Assembly: GCF_036173105.1 (NCBI RefSeq) | Contig: NZ_CP108053.1 | Span: 6,386,001-6,450,000, forward strand | Reading direction: 5' to 3' | Length of the DNA: 64,000 nucleotides | DNA from: Streptomyces sp. NBC_00287 | GTDB lineage: Bacteria > Actinomycetota > Actinomycetes > Streptomycetales > Streptomycetaceae | Shown here: positions 19,864-27,995 of the stretch, in pieces | How positions within the stretch are numbered: the first letter of the stretch is position 1 | Layout: each line of letters begins with the position of its first letter | Position numbers and translations under genes: made by a program | Notes under the pieces: model-generated | Database searches by the model: none | What the model was told of the DNA's origin: nothing | What the model saw: only the letters and a program-made list of their open reading frames with translations

Positions 19864-20535
19864 TCAGAACAGCCGCAGCTTGTCGTCCTCGATGCCGCGC
19901 ATCGCGTCGTAGTCCAGGACCTGGCAGCCGATTCCGCGGTCCGTGGCGAGGACTCGGGCCTGAGGCTTGATCTCCTGGGCCGCGAAGATGCCCTTCACCG
20001 GGGCCAGGTGGGGGTCGCGGTTGAGCAGTTCCAGGTAGCGCGTCAGTTGTTCCACGCCGTCGATCTCGCCCCGGCGCTTGATCTCCACCGCGACCGTCCG
20101 GCCGTCCGCGTCGCGGCACAGGATGTCCACCGGGCCGATGGCCGTCATGTACTCGCGCCGGATCAACGTATAGCCCTCGCCCAGCGTTTCGATGCGGTCC
20201 GCGAGGAGTTCCTGAAGGTGTGCTTCCACGCCGTCCTTGATCAGGCCGGGATCGACGCCCAGTTCGTGCGAGGAGTCATGGAGGATCTCCTCCATCGTGA
20301 TGATGAGCTTCTCGCCCGCCTTGTTGGTGACGGTCCAGACGCCGTCCTCCTCGCCCGTGCCCTCCTTCAACGAGCACGGCGGAGACATCCAGTTCAGGGG
20401 CTTGTAGGCCCGGTCGTCCGCGTGGATGGACACACTGCCGTCCGCCTTCACCAGGATCAGACGGGGTGCGGACGGAAGGTGGGCGGTGAGCCGGCCCGCG
20501 TAGTCGACGGAGCATCGGGCAATGACGAGACGCAT
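19864..20535 (-). CDS. nucS: Endonuclease NucS, non-canonical mismatch repair
   Basis: A mismatch-specific endonuclease that replaces MutS/MutL in most actinobacteria. The 223 residues start MRLVIARCSVDYAGRL, as in known actinobacterial NucS proteins. The C-terminal RecB-like nuclease domain has the catalytic elements GPVDILCRDADG and VAVEIKRRGEIDGVEQL, and the C-terminus ends DDKLRLF, resembling the beta-clamp binding tail. An ATG three codons earlier (20544) is possible. It acts on mismatched DNA together with the replication clamp (known of the family). Confidence 0.95.
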   Translation of the reverse strand: MRLVIARCSVDYAGRLTAHLPSAPRLILVKADGSVSIHADDRAYKPLNWMSPPCSLKEGTGEEDGVWTVTNKAGEKLIITMEEILHDSSHELGVDPGLIKDGVEAHLQELLADRIETLGEGYTLIRREYMTAIGPVDILCRDADGRTVAVEIKRRGEIDGVEQLTRYLELLNRDPHLAPVKGIFAAQEIKPQARVLATDRGIGCQVLDYDAMRGIEDDKLRLF

Positions 20536-20778
20536 GGTCGGCAACGCTACTCGACGGGCAGGTGTGCACGCGATTCGCCCTGGAAGACCCCTGTTCGGTA
20601 TTGGCCGATTGTGCGCCTACTGAGAGTTGTCCATGTACGCATTCTTCTGGTGCCGTCACGGTCTGTTGCCTACGGTAGTAAACGGGAGGTCGCGGACCGT
20701 GCACGCAGCGTGTTCGGGACGTGAACTCCCGTCCCTGTCCGGCAACCCCTGTTGTTCGGGGGTGCGAGAGGAGAACTC

Positions 20779-21171
20779 ATGTCGCTCGACGTCTCACCGG
20801 CCCTACTGGAACAGGCCGAGCGAGGCGAGGTCGATGAAGCCGCCTTCGTCGACTGCGTCCGGACCTCCCTGCCCTACGCATGGGAGATGATCAGCTCCCT
20901 GGTGGCTCAGCTGAAGGTCGACGGTGGAGAGTTCGCCGACAACCAGACGCCCCCGCCGGACGAGCAGGCGCGTGGCCAGCTGCTGCGTGCGCTTGCGAGT
21001 GACGCGATACGCGGCGCGCTGCAGCGGCACTTCGGTGTGCGGCTGGCCTTCCAGAACTGCCACCGGGTGGCGGTGTTCCCGTTGGACTCCTCGGTCGACG
21101 AGACGCTGGCTCGCTTCACCTCGGTGCGCAACCAGCTGTTGAACCAGTCTCCGGAGCTCCGGGACTGCTGA
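20779..21171 (+). CDS. SCO5389-family conserved protein
   Basis: A 130-residue soluble protein beginning MSLDVSPALLEQAERGEVDEAAF and containing SLPYAWEMISSLVAQL and FGVRLAFQNCHRVAVFPLD. The sequence and the neighbourhood match a small family widely conserved in Streptomyces and known only by locus names; no function is established. ATG at 20779 follows GAGAGGAG; an in-frame GTG-type extension to 20752 is less likely. It has its own promoter region, being divergent from nucS. Confidence 0.78.
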   Translation: MSLDVSPALLEQAERGEVDEAAFVDCVRTSLPYAWEMISSLVAQLKVDGGEFADNQTPPPDEQARGQLLRALASDAIRGALQRHFGVRLAFQNCHRVAVFPLDSSVDETLARFTSVRNQLLNQSPELRDC

Positions 21172-21185
21172 CCCCAGAGCCGTTT

Positions 21186-21232
21186 GCTTGCCGCTCCGTA
21201 CGCGGGAGGTGCATTCAGTACGGGCGGCAAGC
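21186..21232. terminator. Terminator hairpin between convergent genes
   Basis: GCTTGCCGC (21186-21194) pairs with 21224-21232, and inside it CCGTAC (21197-21202) pairs with GTACGG (21218-21223). It separates the SCO5389-type gene from the convergent oxidoreductase gene. Confidence 0.7.
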
Positions 21233-21252
21233 CTCCGGCCGGGCAGGCCCGT

Positions 21253-22281
21253 TCAGCCGAGGTGTGGGAGCACCTCGGCACCCAGCCGCCGTACGTTCTC
21301 CTCGGTGGCCGCCAGGTCGCCCGAGCCCTCGACGAGCAGGGCGAAGCGGGAGATACCGGTCCGCTCGCTGGTCGCCGCCAGTCGGTCGGCGCACAGCCGC
21401 GGGGTGCCCACCGGGTGCAGTCCGCAGAGCAGTTCGGTGTAGGCCAGCGGATCGCGCATCGTCCGGTGCCGGCCGTCCACCGTCACATGGGCCTCCAGGC
21501 CCTGCTTCAGCCAGCCCGGCATCGCCTTCAGCAGGGTCTCGGCCGCGTCCGTGCGCCGGTCGGCGATCTGGCAGACGCCGGCCGAGACATGGCCCGCCGC
21601 CCGGATCTCCTCCGGCGTCCGCCCGGCCGCGCGCGCGTGCTCCCGCCACAGGGCGACCATCTCGGCCTTCTCCTCGTCGCCCACATGCATCCCCAGCAGC
21701 ATCGGCAGCCCGCGCTCGGCCGCCATCCGCACGCTGGTGGGCGACGTACAGGCGAGGACGACCTCAGGCCCGGGCTCGCCCGACAGGGACTCCGCGGGGC
21801 GCGGGACGACGGCGACCTCGCGGAAGTTGTGGCGCTCGCCCGAGGCCGCGACCGACGGTTCGCGCAGCCAGCGCACCAGCAGATCGAGTGATTCCGGGAA
21901 CCCCGTCTCGAAGGCCTCCAGACCCGCGCCGAAGACCTCCAGGTCGACCCAGGGCCCGCCGCGTCCGACGCCCAGCGAGAAGCGCCCGCCGCTCGTCAGA
22001 TGCAGCAGCGCGGCCTGCTCGCCCAGGGCCACCGGGTGGGCGGTGGGCAGCACGCTCACGGCGGTGCCGACCCGGATCCGGCGGGTGCGGCCGAGCAGTA
22101 ACGCGGCCAGGGTGATCGCCGACGGACAGGTGCCGTAGGGCACGAAGTGGTGCTCGGCCAGCCAGACCGAGTCCAGACCCGCCTCTTCCGCGACCTCGGC
22201 CGAGCGGACCGCGCGGTGCAGCGCCTCCCCCTGGCCCTGACCCGGGAACTGGGCCGCCAACACGAAACTTCCAACGCGCAT
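21253..22281 (-). CDS. Luciferase-like (LLM) flavin-dependent oxidoreductase
   Basis: A TIM-barrel flavoenzyme of 342 residues in the bacterial luciferase-like superfamily. It shows the N-terminal strand GSFVLAAQFPGQGQG, the conserved LDSVWLAEHHF, RRIRVGTAVSVLP, the signature TSGGRFSLGVGRGGP and a late EVVLACTSPTSVRMAAERG. These bind FMN or F420; the substrate cannot be read from sequence. ATG at 22281 is preceded by CAGGAAAAAG. It stands alone between convergent and divergent neighbours. Confidence 0.87.
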   Translation of the reverse strand: MRVGSFVLAAQFPGQGQGEALHRAVRSAEVAEEAGLDSVWLAEHHFVPYGTCPSAITLAALLLGRTRRIRVGTAVSVLPTAHPVALGEQAALLHLTSGGRFSLGVGRGGPWVDLEVFGAGLEAFETGFPESLDLLVRWLREPSVAASGERHNFREVAVVPRPAESLSGEPGPEVVLACTSPTSVRMAAERGLPMLLGMHVGDEEKAEMVALWREHARAAGRTPEEIRAAGHVSAGVCQIADRRTDAAETLLKAMPGWLKQGLEAHVTVDGRHRTMRDPLAYTELLCGLHPVGTPRLCADRLAATSERTGISRFALLVEGSGDLAATEENVRRLGAEVLPHLG

Positions 22282-22504
22282 TGCTTTTTCCTGCTTCCTT
22301 GGCTCCGACGCGGAGCTCCCCCACTCGGCATAACCGTCTGACACGTGCCGAGGACACGGCTTGACGGAGGGATTTGCGGATTGTCTGCAGAATGAGGCGC
22401 CGCGGAAGGGGACTTGTGACGATTGGTGGCCTACGCGTACCCGTGTCCGCGCCGCGTAGGCTGGACACGGCCCCTGCTCCCTGTATAGCCCCGTGAGGTG
22501 TCCC

Positions 22505-22846
22505 GTGTCCCCGCGTCGCAACCGTCCCAAGGCCGGCGGTGCGTCGGCCCCGTCCGGCCGGAGCGCCGAGGACGACCGCTCCGGCCGGTACGGCGGCTGG
22601 CAGTCCTCGGAGGAGTGGCAGGGCGAGGACTGGAACGTACGGCATGTGGCGGGCGCCAGCGCGCAGGGCAAGTCGTACCGCTGTCCGGGCTGTGACCAGC
22701 TGATCCCCGACGGTGTCCCGCATGTGGTGGCCTGGCCCGCCCACTCGGGCGTGGACGACCGCAGGCACTGGCACAAGTCGTGCTGGAACGCGAAGGACCG
22801 CCGCACCACGCGGGTGCAGCGGTCCCGTAATGCGCCGAAGTTCTAG
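22505..22846 (+). CDS. Small putative zinc-binding protein
   Basis: A 113-residue basic protein. A disordered N-terminus (RRNRPKAGGASAPSGRS) leads to a compact domain with CPGCDQLIPDGVPHVV and HWHKSCW, whose two CxxC-type cysteines plus His and Cys suggest one bound zinc. Homologues in Streptomyces are often labelled ATP/GTP-binding, but no nucleotide motif is visible here. GTG at 22505 follows GTGAGG. Its TAG overlaps the TAG of the convergent ABC permease gene inside the same CTAG. Confidence 0.75.
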   Translation: MSPRRNRPKAGGASAPSGRSAEDDRSGRYGGWQSSEEWQGEDWNVRHVAGASAQGKSYRCPGCDQLIPDGVPHVVAWPAHSGVDDRRHWHKSCWNAKDRRTTRVQRSRNAPKF

Positions 22847-23715
22847 ACGTCCCGCTTCTCCAGGAGCGCGTACGCCCCGGCGAACGCGGCCGCCGTCACC
22901 CCGAGCATGATCCACAGCGGGTCCCAGCCGGACGGGCCGGTCTCGGTGAGGGACTGCGAGTAGAAGACGCTCAGCTGGTTCGGGATGGAGTACTCGAACA
23001 GCGCCTCGCGCAGGTCCACCAGGGACTCCGAGAACATGAACAGCGCGATCACCAGCGGCGCCAGCAGCAGGCCGATCATGATGGTGATGGCGCCCGCGGA
23101 GTGCCGGATGATCGAGCCGACGACCAGCGACAGCAGGCCGAGCAGCGCGATGTAGAGCGAGACGCCTACCGTGCCCTTCAGCCACTCGGAGCTGGACGGC
23201 TCCCGGGCGTCGGTCAGCATGGAGACGTCCGCGAGCGCGACGAGCACCGCCGAGCACAGGGTCACCGTGAAGGCGACCACGAAGAACACGATCCCCTTGG
23301 CCGCCAGCACCCGCCCACGGGACGGGCAGGCGGTCATCGTGGTGCGGATCATGCCGGTGCCGTACTCCGAGGCCGTCGTCAGCACGCCCAGCGTCATGAC
23401 GCACATGATGCCGAGCAGCAGCCCGAAGAAGCCGAACGACAGCGGGTTCTCGCCCGCCAGATCGCCCTCGGTGGCGTTGGCGGAAACCAGCGCGGCGGTG
23501 GCCAGACCGATGCCGATGACGAGCACCACGAACACGCCGAGCGTCCACATCGTGGAGCGCACCGACCGGATCTTCGTCCACTCCGAGGCGAGGGCGTTGC
23601 CGAGGTGCGTGCGCTTCACCGGGATCGGCGAGGTGTAACCGGGGTACGAAGCGCCGGGCGCCGCCTGCCAGTTCGGTGCGGCGGCCTGCGGCATCGGGGG
23701 CTGCGGGGTGCTCAT
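22843..23715 (-). CDS. ABC-2 type exporter permease, copy 1
   Basis: A 290-residue membrane subunit of an exporter. A Pro/Gln/Ala-rich N-terminal 30 residues precede SEWTKIRSVRSTMWTL, the marker of this permease family. Six membrane helices follow, with EYGTGMIRTTMTACPSRGRVLAAK between the second and third, and the protein ends ALLEKRDV. It overlaps the preceding ATPase gene by four bases. It is clearly paralogous to the permease at 25058-25828 (shared EWTKIRSV, EY(G/S)TGMIRT and LLxKRD). Confidence 0.9.
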   Translation of the reverse strand: MSTPQPPMPQAAAPNWQAAPGASYPGYTSPIPVKRTHLGNALASEWTKIRSVRSTMWTLGVFVVLVIGIGLATAALVSANATEGDLAGENPLSFGFFGLLLGIMCVMTLGVLTTASEYGTGMIRTTMTACPSRGRVLAAKGIVFFVVAFTVTLCSAVLVALADVSMLTDAREPSSSEWLKGTVGVSLYIALLGLLSLVVGSIIRHSAGAITIMIGLLLAPLVIALFMFSESLVDLREALFEYSIPNQLSVFYSQSLTETGPSGWDPLWIMLGVTAAAFAGAYALLEKRDV

Positions 23716-24947
23716 CGGGCGTCCTCGGGCTTGGTCGTGTCGACAGCGGGAGAAGGGGCGGGGGCGGCGGGCGCGGGCTGCGCGTACGGGTTGGGGACCG
23801 CGGCCGGGGCGGCCGGGGCGGCGGCGGGCGCGGCCGGGGCGCCGTACGGGCCCTGAGGGGGGCCCGACGGCTGCGCGGGCTGTCCCGGGTGACCCTGGGG
23901 CATCGCGAACGGCTGACCGCCCTGCTGGGGCGGCGGCGGGGCGTACCAGCCCGGCTGGCCCTGTCCCGGAACCGGCATCGGCGGCTGCGCGCCGGGCGGC
24001 AGCGGCTGCTGGAGCCCGGCCTTCTGGTCGATGGTCGAGCGGTAGTCGACGGCGCCCTGCGTCATCCGCATGTACGCCTCCTCCAGCGAGGCCTGGTGCG
24101 GCGACAGCTCCCACAGCCGTACGTCCGTCTCGTGGGCGATGTCGCTGATGCGCGGCAGCGGCAGCCCCGTCACGCGCAGCGCGCCGTCCTGCTCGGACAG
24201 CACATGGCCGCCCGCCTCGGCCAGCGCCGTGGAGAGCTTCTCGCGCAGCTGCGGCTCGGTGTCGGGCGTGCGCACCCGCGCGAAGCCCGCGGAGTTCGCC
24301 GCGATGAAGTCCTGCACGCTCATATCGGCGAGGAGCTGACCGCGCCCGATCACGATCAGGTGGTCGGCGGTCAGCGCCATCTCGCTCATCAGGTGCGAGG
24401 AGACGAAGACCGTACGACCCTCCGCGGCGAGCGACTTCATCAGGTTGCGGACCCAGAGGATGCCCTCGGGGTCGAGGCCGTTGACGGGCTCGTCGAACAG
24501 CAGCACCTGGGGGTCGCCGAGCAGCGCGCCCGCGATGCCGAGCCGCTGCCCCATGCCGAGCGAGAAGCCCTTGGAGCGCTTCCGCGCCACGTCCTGGAGG
24601 CCCACGACGCCGAGCACCTCGTCCACCCGGCGGGCCGGGATGCCGGACAGCTGGGCCAAGCTCAGCAGATGGTTGCGGGCCGCGCGACCGCCGTGCACCG
24701 CCTTGGCGTCCAGCAGCGCGCCGACCTGACGGGGAGCGTTCGGCAGCTTGCGGTACGGGTAGCCGCCGATCGTCACCTGCCCCGAGGTGGGGTTGTCCAG
24801 GCCGAGGATCATCCGCATCGTCGTCGACTTGCCGGAGCCGTTGGGCCCCAGGAAGCCGGTGACGGACCCGGGCCGCACCTGGAAGGAAAGGTTGTACACA
24901 GCGGTCTTGTCGCCGTAGCGCTTGGTCAGGCCGACTGCCTCGATCAT
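23712..24947 (-). CDS. ABC transporter ATP-binding protein, copy 1, with Pro/Gln tail
   Basis: A 411-residue ATPase. Walker A is GPNGSGKSTTMRM near residues 36-48, the signature motif is FSLGMGQRLGIAG, Walker B is VLLFDEPVNGLDP and the switch His is in VFVSSHLM. Residues from about 315 to the end are Pro/Gln/Gly/Ala-rich, unlike the second copy, and look disordered. ATG at 24947 gives MIEAVGLTKRYG. The paired permease is translationally coupled by ATGA. The substrate is unknown. Confidence 0.92.
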   Translation of the reverse strand: MIEAVGLTKRYGDKTAVYNLSFQVRPGSVTGFLGPNGSGKSTTMRMILGLDNPTSGQVTIGGYPYRKLPNAPRQVGALLDAKAVHGGRAARNHLLSLAQLSGIPARRVDEVLGVVGLQDVARKRSKGFSLGMGQRLGIAGALLGDPQVLLFDEPVNGLDPEGILWVRNLMKSLAAEGRTVFVSSHLMSEMALTADHLIVIGRGQLLADMSVQDFIAANSAGFARVRTPDTEPQLREKLSTALAEAGGHVLSEQDGALRVTGLPLPRISDIAHETDVRLWELSPHQASLEEAYMRMTQGAVDYRSTIDQKAGLQQPLPPGAQPPMPVPGQGQPGWYAPPPPQQGGQPFAMPQGHPGQPAQPSGPPQGPYGAPAAPAAAPAAPAAVPNPYAQPAPAAPAPSPAVDTTKPEDAR

Positions 24948-25057
24948 GCTCCGCACCCATCGAAAGGTTCAGGACAGCAGGGCACACGCCCCCGTAAGGG
25001 TTAGGAGGATATCCGGGCGCTGACGGTTCCCTTCAAGTCAGTGCAAAAACAGAATCC

Positions 25058-25828
25058 CTAGGCGTCCCTCTTCTTGAGCAGTACGAACCCGCCCACAAGG
25101 GCCGCGATCACCCACAACACCATGATTCCGAGCCCGCCCCAGGGGCCGTACGGAGTGTCGTTGTCGACCGGGGTGACCACCTGCATGATCTTGCTGCCGG
25201 CCTGGTCGGGCAGATAGCGGCCGATCTTCTTGGTGGCCGGGACATTGCCGAGGATGTTGGAGACCAGGAAGAAGAACGGCATCAGGATGCCCAGCGACAG
25301 CATCGGCGAGCGCAGCATCGCGGCCACGCCCATCGAGAACATCGCGATCAGCGCCATGTAGAGGCCGCCGCCGATCACCGCCCGCAGCACTCCGTCGTCG
25401 CCGATGGAGGCCTTGTGCTCGCCGAGCATCGCCTGGCCCAGGAAGAAGGTGACGAAGCTGGTGACCAGGCCGACCAGGAGGGCCAGACCGGTCGCCACCG
25501 TGATCTTGCTGAACAGGAAGGAGGCGCGCTGCGGCACCGCGGCCAGCGAGGTGCGGATCATGCCGGTGCTGTACTCGTTCGACACCACCAGCACCCCGAA
25601 CACGATCATCGCGAGCTGACCGAGGCTCATGCCCGCGAAGCTGATGAAGGTCGGATCGAAGGAGAGCTGGTCCTCGCGGTTCATGTTGTCGAACTCGTTC
25701 TTCGACAGCAGCGAGATCAGCATGCCCAGCGCGATCGTGACCACCACGGCGAGGGACAGCGTCCACACCGTCGACGCCACCGACCGGATCTTGGTCCACT
25801 CCGAACGGATGACCTGACTCGTCGCCAT
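25058..25828 (-). CDS. ABC-2 type exporter permease, copy 2
   Basis: A 256-residue permease with six membrane helices. It starts MATSQVIRSEWTKIRSVAS, contains NEYSTGMIRTSLAAVPQRASFL and ends VLLKKRDA. It lacks the proline-rich N-terminal extension seen in copy 1. It begins three bases after the ATPase of copy 2, so the two form one transcription unit. Confidence 0.9.
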   Translation of the reverse strand: MATSQVIRSEWTKIRSVASTVWTLSLAVVVTIALGMLISLLSKNEFDNMNREDQLSFDPTFISFAGMSLGQLAMIVFGVLVVSNEYSTGMIRTSLAAVPQRASFLFSKITVATGLALLVGLVTSFVTFFLGQAMLGEHKASIGDDGVLRAVIGGGLYMALIAMFSMGVAAMLRSPMLSLGILMPFFFLVSNILGNVPATKKIGRYLPDQAGSKIMQVVTPVDNDTPYGPWGGLGIMVLWVIAALVGGFVLLKKRDA

Positions 25829-25831
25829 CGC

Positions 25832-26791
25832 TCAGCCCTCCCTCTGCCAGCCGTCGCCCCACGCCTGCCGCTGCTCGGGGGGTGTCTCCGAATGTGCGTG
25901 GTACTCCACCGACTCCGCGGTCAACTGCATGAACGCCTCCTCCAGAGACGCCTGCTGAGGGCTCAGCTCATGCAGCACGATCTGGTGCTGCGCCGCCAGC
26001 TCACCGATCCGCTCCGGCTTCCCGCCGTCCACCTCCAACGAGTCGCTCCCGGTCTGCACGACCGTCATCCCGGCCCGTTGCAGCACATCGAGCAGCCGCT
26101 CCCGGTGCGGGGTGCGGATACGGACGTAGGAGCGCGAGTTCTGTGCGATGAAGTCGGCCATGGAGGTGTCGGCGAGCAGCCGGCCCTGGCCGATGACGAC
26201 CAGATGGTCGGCGGTGAGGGCCATCTCGCTCATCAGATGTGAGGACACGAACACCGTCCGGCCCTGGGCGGCCAGCGACTTCATCAGATTGCGGATCCAG
26301 TGGATGCCCTCGGGGTCGAGGCCGTTGACCGGCTCGTCGAACATCAGGATCCGCGGATCCCCGAGCAGCGCGCCCGCGATACCGAGCCGTTGCCCCATGC
26401 CCATCGAGAAGCCCTTGGTCTTCTTCCGCGCGACCGCCGTGAGCCCCACCGTCTCCAGTACCTCGCGCACCCGCCGCTTCGGGATGCCGTTGCTCTGCGC
26501 GAGGCACAGCAGGTGGTTGTAGGCACTGCGCCCGCCGTGCCAGGCCTTCGCCTCCAGCAGGGCGCCGATGTACGTCAGCGGGTCCTTGAGCTGGTCGTAG
26601 TGCTTGCCGTCGATGCGGACGTCACCGGCGGTGGGGTGGTCGAGGCCGAGGATCATCCGCATCGTGGTGGACTTGCCGGCGCCATTGGGGCCGAGGAACC
26701 CGGTCACGATGCCGGGTCTGACGGTGCAGGTGAGATTGTTGACCGCCACCTTCTCGCCGTACCGCTTGGTCAGCCCCTCTAGCTCGATCAT
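25832..26791 (-). CDS. ABC transporter ATP-binding protein, copy 2
   Basis: A 319-residue ATPase with Walker A GPNGAGKSTTMRM, signature FSMGMGQRLGIAG, Walker B ILMFDEPVNGLDP and VFVSSHLMSEMALTADHL. It is very similar to copy 1 through the catalytic core and C-terminal regulatory region (QASLEEAFMQLT) but has no Pro/Gln tail. ATG at 26791 gives MIELEGLTKRYG. It lies just downstream of a terminator hairpin, so its promoter is in the roughly 20-80 bases upstream. Confidence 0.93.
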   Translation of the reverse strand: MIELEGLTKRYGEKVAVNNLTCTVRPGIVTGFLGPNGAGKSTTMRMILGLDHPTAGDVRIDGKHYDQLKDPLTYIGALLEAKAWHGGRSAYNHLLCLAQSNGIPKRRVREVLETVGLTAVARKKTKGFSMGMGQRLGIAGALLGDPRILMFDEPVNGLDPEGIHWIRNLMKSLAAQGRTVFVSSHLMSEMALTADHLVVIGQGRLLADTSMADFIAQNSRSYVRIRTPHRERLLDVLQRAGMTVVQTGSDSLEVDGGKPERIGELAAQHQIVLHELSPQQASLEEAFMQLTAESVEYHAHSETPPEQRQAWGDGWQREG

Positions 26792-26812
26792 GCGGCCACG
26801 CTAAAACGGGAC

Positions 26813-26846
26813 AAAGCCCTCTGCCACCTCAGTGGCAGAGGGCTTT
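26813..26846 (-). terminator. Terminator hairpin after filP
   Basis: AAAGCCCTCTGCCAC (26813-26827) pairs perfectly with 26832-26846 around a CTCA loop, a 15-bp stem 31 bases beyond the filP stop in the minus direction. Confidence 0.85.
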
Positions 26847-26876
26847 GCAGGTATTCAGCAGCTGTACGCCGGAGCG

Positions 26877-27812
26877 TTACCGGGACTGCTGCGCGGGAAC
26901 CCCACGGGAGATCGGCTCGTCCTCGGCCGGAGTGCCCGCGGCGGCCACCGCGGCACCGGTGAGGGTCGCCAGCATCTCGCGCACGTTCGTCAGCTGAGCG
27001 TTGATCGAGTCGCGGCGGTTGGTCAGCGCCGCGAGCTCGCGCTCGGATTCCGAACGGATGCGGTCGGCCTTGGCGTTGGCGTCGGCCACGATGTCCTCGG
27101 CCTGGCGCTGCGCGGTCTCCACGGTCTGGCGAGCACGGCGCTCGGCATCCGTGCGCAGCTTCTCGGCCTCCAGACGGAGCTGCTCCGCGCGGTGCTCGAT
27201 CTCCGCGAGGCGCTTCTCGGCCTTCTGCTGACGGGACGCCAGATCGCGCTCCGACTGCTCGCGGCGCTTGGCGAGGTTCGTCTCGAAGTCCGCGGCGGCC
27301 TGAGCTGCCTTGGCCCGGGTCTCCTCGAAGAGAGCGTCGGCCTCCTCACGCTTGGACTGCGCGTCCTTCTGAGCCTCGGAGCGCAGCTGGGAGGCGTCGC
27401 TCTTGGCCTTCTCGACGATCCGGACGCCCTCGTCCTCCGCCTTGGCCTTGCGCTCCGCAGCGAACGATTCTGCGTCGTTGCGGACCTGCTGGGCCGCCGA
27501 CTCGGCGAGCTCGCGGTGCTGCTCGGCGGCGCGACGGGCCTCCTCGCGCAGATCCTTGGCCTCTTCCTCGGCGAGGCGGAGGATCTTCTCGACACGCGCG
27601 CCGAGACCGGCGTACGACGGCTCTGCGTCGCTTACCTGAGCCTGGGCGTTCTGCGTTTCGAGGTGGAGCTCCTCGATGCGCTTTTCCAGAGCGGTGATGC
27701 GGGCGAGAGCGCTGTCACGGTCGGAGACGAGCTTGGAGATCCGTTCGTCCACCTGAGCGCGGTCGTACCCACGCCGCACAAGCTCGAAGCCGTAGGGGGA
27801 AGTGTCGCTCAT
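26877..27812 (-). CDS. filP: Intermediate filament-like cytoskeletal protein FilP
   Basis: A 311-residue coiled-coil protein that forms filaments giving hyphae rigidity and is recruited near tips by DivIVA (known of S. coelicolor FilP). The N-terminus SPYGFELVRRGYDRAQVDERI is a DivIVA-like membrane or assembly domain; residues 25-285 are an almost uninterrupted Ala/Glu/Arg/Lys heptad rod with a short break near SYAGLGARV. The tail is short and polar. The neighbouring scy gene encodes its partner. ATG at 27812 gives MSDTSPYGFEL. Confidence 0.95.
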   Translation of the reverse strand: MSDTSPYGFELVRRGYDRAQVDERISKLVSDRDSALARITALEKRIEELHLETQNAQAQVSDAEPSYAGLGARVEKILRLAEEEAKDLREEARRAAEQHRELAESAAQQVRNDAESFAAERKAKAEDEGVRIVEKAKSDASQLRSEAQKDAQSKREEADALFEETRAKAAQAAADFETNLAKRREQSERDLASRQQKAEKRLAEIEHRAEQLRLEAEKLRTDAERRARQTVETAQRQAEDIVADANAKADRIRSESERELAALTNRRDSINAQLTNVREMLATLTGAAVAAAGTPAEDEPISRGVPAQQSR

Positions 27813-27995
27813 GGGGTTCCTGTCGAATGAGACCGGTGAGGTGATAGGTGGAATCCTAGGGGCCGAAGCGGTGTGTCATCGAGCGGATACGTGTTTGATC
27901 TGGAGAATGACACCCCTTTTGAGTGGCTAACCGTCGGACCGCTTGCCAAAAAGTTGGGCAAAGGCCCCAGAAGACACCGGAATCGCTTCGCCTGG

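Noticed and set aside
27934..27954. TTGCC/GGCAA weak hairpin after scy as terminator
   Set aside because: Five-base stem with a long loop; too weak to call.
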